The position numbers and the translations under genes are program-made. From Hyphomonadaceae bacterium TMED5 (GTDB lineage: Bacteria > Pseudomonadota > Alphaproteobacteria > Caulobacterales > Hyphomonadaceae), in NCBI GenBank assembly GCA_002173095.1, contig NHBK01000009.1:310001-374000 (forward strand): 64,000 bases of DNA. The letters are read 5' to 3'. The notes under the pieces were generated by a model. That model did no database searches, was not told the DNA's origin, and saw only the letters and a program-made list of their open reading frames with translations. Positions 35,053-43,135 of this stretch are shown here, one piece after another (positions within the stretch are counted from its first letter, which is position 1; the number at the start of each line of letters is the position of its first letter).

Positions 35053-35280
35053 TTACTTTTTCTTTTTAGGTGCCTTCGGCTCTTCTACTGCAAAAGTGAG
35101 CTGAAGATTGACGCGGTATTTGTCGATTTTGCCGTTTTTTACGGTGACAGACATATTGTTCACATTTGCAGAAGCGAGCCCGCGTACGGTTTTGGAAAAA
35201 CGACCAACGGCCGTCTCAATAGCGTCTTCAAAAGATTTCTTGGATTCGGAGAGCACCTGCTCTGATTTCATAACGGCCAT
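35053..35280 (-). CDS. Dodecin-family protein lacking the flavin-stacking tryptophan
   Basis: The start is the ATG at 35280 with AGGAG eight bases upstream; the frame to 35358 is an artefact. The 75 residues align with dodecins: SFEDAIETAVGRFSKTVRG and TVKNGKIDKYRVNLQLTF. Dodecins form dodecamers that store flavins between paired tryptophans. Here the position that reads A-W-V in known dodecins reads A-N-V (SANVNNMSV), so flavin stacking is doubtful. The C-terminus adds a Lys-rich tail (KAPKKKK). It converges on the RluA-family gene. Confidence 0.82.
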   Translation of the reverse strand: MAVMKSEQVLSESKKSFEDAIETAVGRFSKTVRGLASANVNNMSVTVKNGKIDKYRVNLQLTFAVEEPKAPKKKK

Positions 35281-35429
35281 TTTCAGCTCCTGCTTTTGCG
35301 AAAGTGATATTGAAGTCTCGAACAGAGACTGCAGGTGCGTCCAGTGCTGTATCTGCAAAATAACAGAAAATCAGCCAGTTAAGCATGTTGATGGCGCGTA
35401 GCTTCGCTCATTGGGCGAATGGTCGTGGA

Positions 35430-35816
35430 TTATTCGCTTTTAATGAGACGACTGGTGCCATCAATGCGCCGATAGAAGCAGCTCTTCCGGCCTGTATGGC
35501 AGGCGGCGTCTGTCTGGTTCACCTTCATGATGATGGCGTCCTGATCGCAATCGGTCAGAATTTCGACGACCTCCTGAAAATGGCCTGACGTCTCGCCCTT
35601 AATCCACAGCTTGCCGCGCGAGCGTGACCAATAGGTCGCCCGGCCGGTTTCAATGGTTTTGGAAAGGGCTTCGGCATTCATCCAGGCGAGCATGAGAATT
35701 TCGCCGGTGGATGTATCCTGCGCGATGGCAGCGATGAGGCCATTAGAGTCAAAACGAGGACGAAACTCTTCAGTTTCGTCCTGTTCTTTTCCGGAAAGTG
35801 GCGGTTGGAAAGTCAT
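35430..35816 (-). CDS. hisI: Phosphoribosyl-AMP cyclohydrolase
   Basis: A 128-residue HisI. It opens the purine ring of phosphoribosyl-AMP in histidine synthesis. Hallmarks are [69 protein letters not shown] with the Cys/Asp metal ligands. AAGGCGG precedes the ATG. It follows folE by 21 bases on the same strand, an arrangement familiar from alphaproteobacteria. Confidence 0.93.
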   Translation of the reverse strand: MTFQPPLSGKEQDETEEFRPRFDSNGLIAAIAQDTSTGEILMLAWMNAEALSKTIETGRATYWSRSRGKLWIKGETSGHFQEVVEILTDCDQDAIIMKVNQTDAACHTGRKSCFYRRIDGTSRLIKSE

Positions 35817-35837
35817 AACCGCCTTATGCGCCGAAGC

Positions 35838-36452
35838 TTATTTGCCTGCAAGGCGCAGGAAGCGGTCGCGCTTGTCTTTGTCTGTTTTGAAAACGCCCGT
35901 GAACTGGGTGGTGATCGTAGAGACGTCTGGGTGGTGAACGCCGCGCGTCGTCATGCACTGGTGTTTCGCATCGATAAGAACAGCGCAGCCAGCAGGTGCG
36001 AGGCTCTCTGTGATCGCGTCACAGATCTGAGCCGTCATGGTTTCCTGTGTCTGGAGACGTTTTGCGAAGATTTCCACGACACGCGCCAGCTTGGAAATGC
36101 CGACAACAGACGCCGTTGGCTGATATGCGACATAGGCTTTGCCAAGGAATGGCGCCATGTGGTGTTCGCAATGGCTTTCCACGTCGATTTCGCGGAGCAT
36201 GACGAGGTCGTCATAGCCCTGAACGTCATCGAATGTGCGGGAGAGGTATTCAACCGGATCTTCCTGATAGCCGGAGAACCATTCTTCATACGCTTTGACG
36301 ACGCGCTTTGGCGTGTCGAGCAGGCCTTCACGGCGTGGGTCGTCTCCAGCCCATGCGAGCAGGGTGCGAACAGCAGCTTCGGCTTCTTCGCGAGAAGGGC
36401 GTTTCAGAGGTTCGGCACCTTCATACGTGCCGGGTGTAGTGATCGTGTCCAT
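35838..36452 (-). CDS. folE: GTP cyclohydrolase I
   Basis: A 204-residue FolE that converts GTP to dihydroneopterin triphosphate for folate synthesis. Visible motifs are LDTPKRVVKAYEEWFSGY, ESHCEHHMAPFLGKAYVAYQP with the zinc Cys and His residues, and MTTRGVHHPDVSTITTQFTG. The type is the zinc-dependent FolE1. It is the first gene of folE-hisI; the 418-base region upstream separates it from the divergent histidine kinase. Confidence 0.95.
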   Translation of the reverse strand: MDTITTPGTYEGAEPLKRPSREEAEAAVRTLLAWAGDDPRREGLLDTPKRVVKAYEEWFSGYQEDPVEYLSRTFDDVQGYDDLVMLREIDVESHCEHHMAPFLGKAYVAYQPTASVVGISKLARVVEIFAKRLQTQETMTAQICDAITESLAPAGCAVLIDAKHQCMTTRGVHHPDVSTITTQFTGVFKTDKDKRDRFLRLAGK

Positions 36453-36870
36453 TTTGATGGAGCTTTCTATTCTGAGGGACGAGGGTCGAGCCGGTAAACC
36501 GGTCTTAACGCCCGCCCGAGTGAGTACCCTCAGGGCATTTAAAGTGTGATATAGGGATTATATCTGCCCTTGACCAGACTTTCTACGGTGACGTGGGGGA
36601 AATGGATTTCATCAATCCGTGATCTTGCGTGATTTTTTTTCGCCTCAGGGATATTCGGTCCCCTTGCGATACATTTCTAACGGTTCAGCCTGAAAGTCGT
36701 TCCCGGGAAAAGTATTAAAGCTGCTGAATGTCCTGAAAGAACGCCGAAATAGCTGTTGGGAACTATATCCAAAGATTTAAAATGTGTTTCGGGTGACCAT
36801 TTGTGAACCATTCTGAAACCCATCGGAGCGAGGACATAACCGAGATCGGGAAGAGCGAGTAATTCGGGTT
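36453..36870. other. Intergenic region between folE and the hybrid kinase gene
   Basis: The 418 bases between divergent genes hold no convincing coding frame, tRNA or terminator. AT-rich patches occur at 36540-36565 and 36760-36790. I recognise no CtrA full site (isolated TTAA boxes only) and no clear sigma-70 pair. Confidence 0.4.
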
Positions 36871-38616
36871 ATGAATATTCTTCAGAGGTATGAACGGGTA
36901 CTGAGGATTTCTCCGGACACGCCGCCGGAATACTTGATCCGTTATCGCGCTATCTGGTTGCTGGGGCTGCTTTTTGTGGCCATGGAGCTGTTCAATCTGG
37001 TGTCCATGAGCATCACTTATGGCCGCTGGACCTATGACCATGACGTGGCGGTTTATACCTCCATCGCCGTTCTGGTGATGGTACATTCCATGCGCTGGTT
37101 TAAGGCCTATCATGTATATGCCTTCCTGTATTCCAGCTTTGTCTTCGGCGGAATTGCCGCGTCAGCACTTCCGGAATCTGCGGGCATCAACTCAGCGCTA
37201 TTGCCGCTTCTGACAATCGGGCCGCTGCTGAATGGCTATATTTCAGGACGCCTCGCCACCATTCTCTTCTGGATACTCGGCTGTGCTTTTCTGGTGTTTC
37301 TGTACTGGGTTTCGGTCACTCACCCGCCCATGATGGCCAATGGCAATTATGTGATCGAAACCAATCGCTTCACGAACGCGATTTATTTTCTGACCATTTC
37401 TGCCGGGCTTTCCACCATGCTGACCGAGCAGACCTTCAGCGCTATGAAGAAAATGCGGGAGAATGCCGAGCGTGCGCGCAAGGCGGAGGCGGCGAAATCT
37501 GAATTTCTCGCCAAGATGAGCCATGAGTTGCGTACGCCGCTGAATGGTGTGATCGGCCTGACGGATGCGCTGTTGATTGGTGATCTGCCAGAACGCGAAA
37601 CGGAGCTGGTGCGCAATATTCGCCAGTCTGGTAGTTCGCTGCTTCAGATTCTTGATGACCTTCTGGACCTTTCAAAAATCGAAGCGGGCAAAATGCGTAT
37701 TCAACTCGCGCCAACCAACATTGCCGCAACCATCGACAGCGCGGCTATGGGGTGGCGGGAAGCTGCACATGGTAAAGGTCTTGAGTTCACGACTGACATT
37801 TCGCCTGATCTTGTCAGGGGCGCGCAATTGGACGGGTTGCGTCTGCGTCAGATCCTGCACAACCTCATCTCAAACGCGATCAAGTTTACCGATGAAGGCG
37901 AGGTCGTGTTGAACGCCTATATCAGCCGCCAGGCTGGGGGTGCCGAGCAGCTTATTGTACGCGTCAAAGACACGGGCTGCGGGATTAATGCGGACGCGGC
38001 TGAGCGGATTTTTGAGTCCTTTGAACAGGATGACCATGCAAGCGATCGCAATTATGGCGGAACGGGGTTGGGGCTGCCCATCTGCCGGATGCTGACCGAA
38101 TTGATGGGGGGCTGTATCTCGTTGGAACAGACGAGTTCTGCAGGGTCTGAATTCTGTGTCTGCCTGCCGCTGATTCCAGCTGAACTCCCTTCAGAGCGCA
38201 GGGTAGAGGACGTGGCACAGTTAGAGCTTCCGCAGCTCAAACTGCTCGTCGCAGAGGATCATGAGATCAACCGCCTGGTGCTGGCAGAATATCTGAAAAT
38301 TCTGGGTGTGAGCTTTGATTTTGCCGTGGACGGGCTGAGCTGTATCGAGCTTTTGAAGGTCGGCCAGTATGATGCCGTACTGATGGATAAGAATATGCCA
38401 CGTCTTAATGGCATTGAGGCGACGCGCATGATCCGTGAAAGCGAACGGCCATGGGCAAAAATTCCAATCATTGCGCTCACTGCAGACGCGATGGTGGGGG
38501 AGCGCGAAAAGCTGATGGCTGAGGGTATGGACGCGTTCCTCTCCAAACCGCTTCACATTGTAGAGTTGGCGCAGGTTCTGACCCAGACTTTGAATCTAAA
38601 GCCGTTGTCAGACTGA
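36871..38616 (+). CDS. Hybrid sensor histidine kinase/response regulator
   Basis: A 581-residue protein with five or six N-terminal membrane spans (residues about 20-190), a short linker helix, HisKA with SHELRTPLNG (phospho-accepting His), an ATPase domain with N box NLISNAIKFTDEG, G1 DTGCGINAD and G2 GGTGLGLPI, and a C-terminal receiver with the phospho-acceptor Asp in VLMDKNMPRLNG and the KPLH lysine. The sensor part is all membrane, so the stimulus is not readable. No partner gene is adjacent, as for phosphorelay hybrids that signal through a separate phosphotransferase. Confidence 0.92.
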   Translation: MNILQRYERVLRISPDTPPEYLIRYRAIWLLGLLFVAMELFNLVSMSITYGRWTYDHDVAVYTSIAVLVMVHSMRWFKAYHVYAFLYSSFVFGGIAASALPESAGINSALLPLLTIGPLLNGYISGRLATILFWILGCAFLVFLYWVSVTHPPMMANGNYVIETNRFTNAIYFLTISAGLSTMLTEQTFSAMKKMRENAERARKAEAAKSEFLAKMSHELRTPLNGVIGLTDALLIGDLPERETELVRNIRQSGSSLLQILDDLLDLSKIEAGKMRIQLAPTNIAATIDSAAMGWREAAHGKGLEFTTDISPDLVRGAQLDGLRLRQILHNLISNAIKFTDEGEVVLNAYISRQAGGAEQLIVRVKDTGCGINADAAERIFESFEQDDHASDRNYGGTGLGLPICRMLTELMGGCISLEQTSSAGSEFCVCLPLIPAELPSERRVEDVAQLELPQLKLLVAEDHEINRLVLAEYLKILGVSFDFAVDGLSCIELLKVGQYDAVLMDKNMPRLNGIEATRMIRESERPWAKIPIIALTADAMVGEREKLMAEGMDAFLSKPLHIVELAQVLTQTLNLKPLSD

Positions 38617-38617
38617 A

Positions 38618-38641
38618 CACCCGACAGTGGTCTGTCGGGTG
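38618..38641. terminator. Hairpin between convergent kinase and SDR genes
   Basis: CACCCGACAG and CTGTCGGGTG form a perfect ten-pair stem with loop TGGT directly after the kinase stop. No strong T-run follows on either side, so termination is likely but not certain. Confidence 0.6.
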
Positions 38642-38660
38642 CCGGTTATGACATGCAGCA

Positions 38661-39170
38661 TTAGTGCAGGCGGGATGAATACACCGTGCCGTTATCGTCG
38701 AATGGGTTTCGCATCGCGCTGTCGGCCCGCAGGAAGTTCACCAGTTCTGCGAACCCGGCAGAACTGCCCTTGCGGGTCTTAACTGCGCTGCCGAGGCGAA
38801 TACCATGCATTTTGCCATCCAGATTGACGCTGATGACTTCATCACGGTCGGCGGTCATGAGCTCGGGGAGAAGCGTTTTCGAAACGTCTTCGCCTGCATC
38901 CGTCACCATGAAGTCTACGCCACCTGTGAGGCTTCGAATTTCCGACATCATTTGTGCCACGGCCTGCGCATCAGACAGGTCAATGGCATAAGGGATGGCG
39001 GTGCGGCCAGCCCGCCGGATAGCTTCCACTTTATCTGCGACGGCATTCGCATCGCGGTCCGCGATAACGACCGTCAGGCCAGCTTCGGTGAGGGTATCAG
39101 CGATCGCCGAACCAATGCCAGATGCGGCACCAGTGACAATCGCGGTCTTGCCAATAAATTCCAGTTGCAT
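38661..39170 (-). CDS. Truncated short-chain dehydrogenase-like protein
   Basis: A 169-residue protein with AGGAG eight bases before the ATG. The N-terminal half is a clear SDR Rossmann fold: TAIVTGAASGIGSAIADTL and VVIADRD. The NNAG motif is changed to VTDAG, and SVNLDGKMHGIR keeps the Asn. After that the sequence departs: there is no YxxxK catalytic pair, and it ends near the point where SDRs have another 80-100 residues. It is either a decaying gene or a nucleotide-binding protein with a new tail. Confidence 0.65.
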   Translation of the reverse strand: MQLEFIGKTAIVTGAASGIGSAIADTLTEAGLTVVIADRDANAVADKVEAIRRAGRTAIPYAIDLSDAQAVAQMMSEIRSLTGGVDFMVTDAGEDVSKTLLPELMTADRDEVISVNLDGKMHGIRLGSAVKTRKGSSAGFAELVNFLRADSAMRNPFDDNGTVYSSRLH

Positions 39171-39324
39171 TCGTTCTACTCCTGATAAGCCCCTCAGGTG
39201 AGGCTCAAAGTCTGGAGAGGTAACGTGGCCCGATTGTGGCCGTTCCTATGAAAACCTATTACAAATCAGTTAGTTCTGGTTTCCAGGAAGAATTGCGCGT
39301 CTGAAATCTTAAAGATTCCAAGTC

Positions 39325-39996
39325 TTAACGCGGGCTGGTGATATAGCGCTGGGCATAGGTGCTGGCCTCTGAAAAGCCATGGCTGAGATGCTGCACAAAG
39401 CTTTGCTCGGTTTCACCTGCCACAAAAAAGCTGAATTCACAGTCGCGCGTTTTCATCACATTGAGGAAGGCCGCTGAGGCGCGTTCATCCAGCGCTGCGC
39501 GGGTGTGGCCGCCCTGTGCGATGCCCGACCAGTTGCGATTGCCACAGGCATAGCTCCACTCGGTATCTGGCTCCGGAGCGAATACAACAAGGGTTATCAC
39601 CGGGTCACGGCCTCTGCGGTATTCAGCAACCGCCATGGTTGGCACCGGAACGGGCTGTGTGGCGAGTATTTCGCCAGAGAAGGGCGCAACATCGCATGAT
39701 GCGATGGGCGAAGTGTTTCCTGCATTGCGCTGATAGGAACAGCTCACCATCCAATTGCCGATGGTAACGACATGGACACGGCTCTCACTGCCATTGTTTT
39801 CGGTCCGGTCATCGCGCCATGTACGTACATCCATCGTCAGGGGCTCAGCAGAGGGCGGAATATTGCCATTCTGTATCCGGCGAATGCGGGACATTTCTTC
39901 CATTTCAGGCGAGTTGCAGCCCGCAAGACAAAGCACGCTGAAGAGCATAGCCATCAGCGGCAGGCGAAATGTCAGATGTCCTTTAGCGCATTGCAT
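39325..39996 (-). CDS. Hypothetical lipoprotein
   Basis: A 223-residue protein with a lipoprotein signal (MLFSVLCLAGCN, Cys at about residue 27). The mature part has paired cysteines (MVSCSYQRNAGNTSPIASC and SYACGNRNW...TRDCEF) suitable for disulfides, and an even mix of strands and turns. It has a loose resemblance to IalB-like periplasmic proteins, which I would not assert. GGGA precedes the ATG. It is a monocistronic gene between the SDR-like and DUF2199 genes. Confidence 0.6.
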   Translation of the reverse strand: MQCAKGHLTFRLPLMAMLFSVLCLAGCNSPEMEEMSRIRRIQNGNIPPSAEPLTMDVRTWRDDRTENNGSESRVHVVTIGNWMVSCSYQRNAGNTSPIASCDVAPFSGEILATQPVPVPTMAVAEYRRGRDPVITLVVFAPEPDTEWSYACGNRNWSGIAQGGHTRAALDERASAAFLNVMKTRDCEFSFFVAGETEQSFVQHLSHGFSEASTYAQRYITSPR

Positions 39997-40093
39997 GGGT
40001 CATATCCCGTCCAGGAGACAGATATTATCTCTCAAACGGTTTGCCGCGATCCAAACGCGTTCAACCAAATTTGCCGTAAATTCAGAAGGCTAT

Positions 40094-40672
40094 TCAGGCG
40101 GGGCTGACCGGGTGACAGCCATAGGCTTTAAGCAGGCCAAGGAAGTGTTCCGGTGAAATGCCTTCAGCCTGTGTGAGCGTGAAGTCATGTCCTTCTTCGG
40201 CCAGGATGCAATAGGGCCGCTGACGGCCGGATCGTGGCAAAACCCGGCAGCGCGCATTCTGTGTTTCGCCAAAGGTCTCGATACGATTGGTGAGGCGCGC
40301 GGGCCAGTTTTCGCCGTCTGGGAACACGCCTGTGTCAAACCCCTGAAGATAGGTCTCAAACTCGCGCTGATGCACATTACACCAGACGCCCAGTCCATAA
40401 TTCAGGCCCAATCCCTGAATATCAAACGGGGCAACGCATCGGATGAAAAAGGCCCGCCCCTCAAAAACACAGAAGTCTTCGGACAGGAAATTGCCATTCA
40501 TGCGCAGGGCTGAGTTAGGCTCATAGACATCGCTGCCCGGCCAGAAATCTGGTGCGAGAAACATTAGCTCAGAAGCGCCCTCATGTACTTTGTCGCAATG
40601 GCCGCAAAGCCATTTGCCAGACATGGCTTTGATGAGTTCGAGTGCGGTTTCGCGTGTGCCTGTTCCGGTCAT
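40094..40672 (-). CDS. DUF2199 domain protein
   Basis: The second of two adjacent ATGs (40672) is chosen because AGAGGA is too close to the first. The 192-residue protein opens with the DUF2199 pattern WLCGHCDKVHEG (CxxC-x3-H, probable zinc knuckle), followed by LSEDFCVFEGRAFFIRCVAPFDIQG and GLGVWCNVHQREFE. The domain has no known function. It is cytoplasmic, with no signal or span. Confidence 0.78.
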   Translation of the reverse strand: MTGTGTRETALELIKAMSGKWLCGHCDKVHEGASELMFLAPDFWPGSDVYEPNSALRMNGNFLSEDFCVFEGRAFFIRCVAPFDIQGLGLNYGLGVWCNVHQREFETYLQGFDTGVFPDGENWPARLTNRIETFGETQNARCRVLPRSGRQRPYCILAEEGHDFTLTQAEGISPEHFLGLLKAYGCHPVSPA

Positions 40673-40859
40673 CATGTCCTCTTATGTTCGGACCGACCCT
40701 AGAAAGGTGAGGCGGGTGGTAAAGAGGCAAGCGGAAGAAGTGTCTGAATTTGCGTGTTACGGTCATTCAATGTGCGTTTTGTCCGCGAACAGGAACTGGC
40801 TTCAGGGTTCAAAACCTGCTTTAAGCCCTTCCGAACCTTTTTCAGCTTAAAAGCCCGAT

Positions 40860-42248
40860 ATGACACTTCGCATCTATGACACCATGACGCGTGAGAAACG
40901 CGTATTTGAACCGCAGGACCCTAAGCGCGTGACGCTCTATGTGTGTGGCCCTACGGTTTATAACTATGCGCATATCGGCAATGCTCGCCCGCCTGTCGTA
41001 TTCGACACGCTGCGACGCCTTCTGAAAGACATGTATGGGCGCGGCTCTGTCGTTTTTGCGCGCAATATCACCGATGTCGAAGACAAGATTATCGCCAGCT
41101 CGAAAGAGACGGGCGAAACCATTGCAGATATCACGAAGAAATATGCTGATATCTATAATGCGGATATGGCGAGCCTGAACGTGCTTGCGCCGGATATCGA
41201 GCCATGGGCGACAGACCATATCGACGGGATGATCCGCATTGGCGAAAGCCTGAAGCGTAAAGGCTATGCCTATGTGACGAAGGATGGGCTCTATTTCCAG
41301 GTCGACCAGATGGAAGACTATGGAAAGCTCTCTGGTCGCAAACAGGAAGACAATGAAGCCGGTGCGCGCGTGGCCGTTGATGAAGGCAAGCGCAATCCAT
41401 CAGATTTTGCCATCTGGAAGTTCGCCAAGGAAGGCGAGCCGGAAGATGCAATCTGGGATAGCCCATGGGGCAGAGGTCGTCCGGGCTGGCATATTGAATG
41501 CTCGGCCATGATCAAGGCAGAGCTGGGCGATACGATCGACATTCATGGCGGCGGTATCGACCTGACTTTCCCTCACCATGAAAATGAGATCGCGCAGTCT
41601 GAATGCGCACATGGCGAGACGCTGGCCAATTACTGGATGCATAATGGCTTTCTCGACATGGGCGGCGAGAAAATGTCCAAATCTCTGGGCAATGTGAAGC
41701 TGGTGCACGAGCTGGTGAAAGACTGGCCGGGCGAAGTGCTGCGCTATGCGCTCCTGTCTGGACATTACCGTGCGCCGCTCGACTGGACGACAAGCCTGCT
41801 GGAGCAGTCCAAAACGACGCTCGACCGGATCTATGGCGCGTATCGCCGTGTCTGGGGCGACGGTAAGCCAGTGGCGGATAATCGCCATGGCGTGCGCGAA
41901 AAGCTGATGGATGATCTGAACACGCCATTGGCGCTGGCTGAACTGAACGCGCTCGCCTCTGAAGCTAATAAAGCGGCAGATGAGAAGAATGAAGCGGCGA
42001 TGGAAACCGTGCGCAATATGATGTTCGACGCCGGTCAGGTTCTGGGGCTTCTCTCCAAGACGCCTATGGAATGGGAACAGGGCGGCGATGGTGATGACAA
42101 TGCACGTATCGACGCGCTGGTTCAGGCGCGGATTGATGCGCGGACGAATAAAGACTGGGCTGAGGCCGACCGTATTCGTGATCAGCTGAAGGCTGAAGGC
42201 ATTGAGATAATGGATTCCGCTGGCGGCGCGACCTGGCGTCGTTTCTGA
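40860..42248 (+). CDS. cysS: Cysteinyl-tRNA synthetase
   Basis: A 462-residue class I synthetase of usual length. The HIGH motif is in YAHIGNARP, KMSKS in GEKMSKSLGN, and the zinc ligands are Cys in VCGPTVY, Cys and His in HIECSAM and the FPHHENEIAQSE block. The C-terminal helical anticodon-binding region ends at WAEADRIRDQLKAEGIEIMDS. It charges tRNA-Cys. It is a monocistronic gene with no neighbours in the pathway. Confidence 0.96.
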   Translation: MTLRIYDTMTREKRVFEPQDPKRVTLYVCGPTVYNYAHIGNARPPVVFDTLRRLLKDMYGRGSVVFARNITDVEDKIIASSKETGETIADITKKYADIYNADMASLNVLAPDIEPWATDHIDGMIRIGESLKRKGYAYVTKDGLYFQVDQMEDYGKLSGRKQEDNEAGARVAVDEGKRNPSDFAIWKFAKEGEPEDAIWDSPWGRGRPGWHIECSAMIKAELGDTIDIHGGGIDLTFPHHENEIAQSECAHGETLANYWMHNGFLDMGGEKMSKSLGNVKLVHELVKDWPGEVLRYALLSGHYRAPLDWTTSLLEQSKTTLDRIYGAYRRVWGDGKPVADNRHGVREKLMDDLNTPLALAELNALASEANKAADEKNEAAMETVRNMMFDAGQVLGLLSKTPMEWEQGGDGDDNARIDALVQARIDARTNKDWAEADRIRDQLKAEGIEIMDSAGGATWRRF

Positions 42249-42286
42249 CAGGGATCAATAGATCGCGCCGGTCCAGCGTCTGGTGG

Positions 42287-42457
42287 TTAGCCGTGCAGAT
42301 TGCTCTGCATAAGGTAGCCTAGAAGGCCCCAAACAGCGAAACCACCGGCCACCATAAGAATGGAAATAACCCATTCCTTGAATGTGGTGGGTGCCTCTTC
42401 AGAAGGTGCATGCGTCTCATCATGCTTGCGAGCACCTGAGAAAGTCATGTCGCTCAT
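42287..42457 (-). CDS. Small single-span membrane protein (56 aa)
   Basis: A short frame from the ATG at 42457 with GAGGGAGAGA upstream to TAA at 42287. The product starts MSDMTFSGARKHDETHAP, has a polar cytoplasmic head of about 27 residues and one membrane span (EWVISILMVAGGFAVWGLLGYLMQ), ending in NLHG. The good ribosome site, codon usage like its neighbours and the clean topology support a real gene. The function is unknown; small respiratory-complex subunits have this shape, but I see no matching motif. Confidence 0.65.
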   Translation of the reverse strand: MSDMTFSGARKHDETHAPSEEAPTTFKEWVISILMVAGGFAVWGLLGYLMQSNLHG

Positions 42458-42595
42458 TGTTCTCTCCCTCGGTTTTTCTTATCCTTTTTCATCGACCAAA
42501 CGCATTTGGCTGATGGGTTTTGACCATCATACACCCAATTCTTCCAAATTGGAATAATATTTATGCTTTTGGTGAATAATAGTGGGGAAATTTCA

Positions 42596-43135
42596 ATGCG
42601 ACATCGTAAATCGGGTTTTCTGGCGTTGGTGACATCTCTGTTGTTACTGGCTGGCTGCGGAATGCTGGGACTGGGGCCGATCAATGCGACCGAAGCGACC
42701 ATTTTTCTGGTTCGGCATGCTGAAAAGGAAACGGGTGCTGATCCTGTGCTAACCGAGGCCGGCGAAGCACGCGCAGAGCGCCTGGGCGCTCTGATGGATG
42801 AGGTTGGCGTTGATTACGTATTTTCTTCGGACACGCGGCGCACGCGAGCGACCGCTGCGCCGACTGCAGAAGCTGAAGGCCTTGAGGTGGTGATTTATGA
42901 CCTCGATCAGATGGAAGAGTTCGCAGAAGATCTGCGGGGAATGTCCGGCACAATTCTGGTGCTGGGGCATTCTAACACCACGCCGGTGCTGGCGGCGATG
43001 CTGACTGGGCGTGATGAAGGCCCGCTGTTTGATGAAGCTGACTATGAAAGCCTCTTCAGAGTAGAGATCAACGCACTTGGCGAAGCTCTGGCCTTCCAGA
43101 TGAGCTATGATGCGCTGGAAGAATATGCCGACTGA
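42596..43135 (+). CDS. Histidine-phosphatase-family lipoprotein
   Basis: The start is the ATG at 42596 (GGGGA upstream). The 179-residue protein has a lipoprotein signal ending LLLAGC. The catalytic RHG-type motif is FLVRHAEKE, with partners SSDTRRTRATAAPTAE and LVLGHSNTTP supplying the second Arg and His. The branch resembles SixA and other small phosphatases. The substrate is unknown, and location outside the inner membrane is inferred. Its stop abuts the convergent GGDEF-EAL gene (TGATCA). Confidence 0.82.
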   Translation: MRHRKSGFLALVTSLLLLAGCGMLGLGPINATEATIFLVRHAEKETGADPVLTEAGEARAERLGALMDEVGVDYVFSSDTRRTRATAAPTAEAEGLEVVIYDLDQMEEFAEDLRGMSGTILVLGHSNTTPVLAAMLTGRDEGPLFDEADYESLFRVEINALGEALAFQMSYDALEEYAD

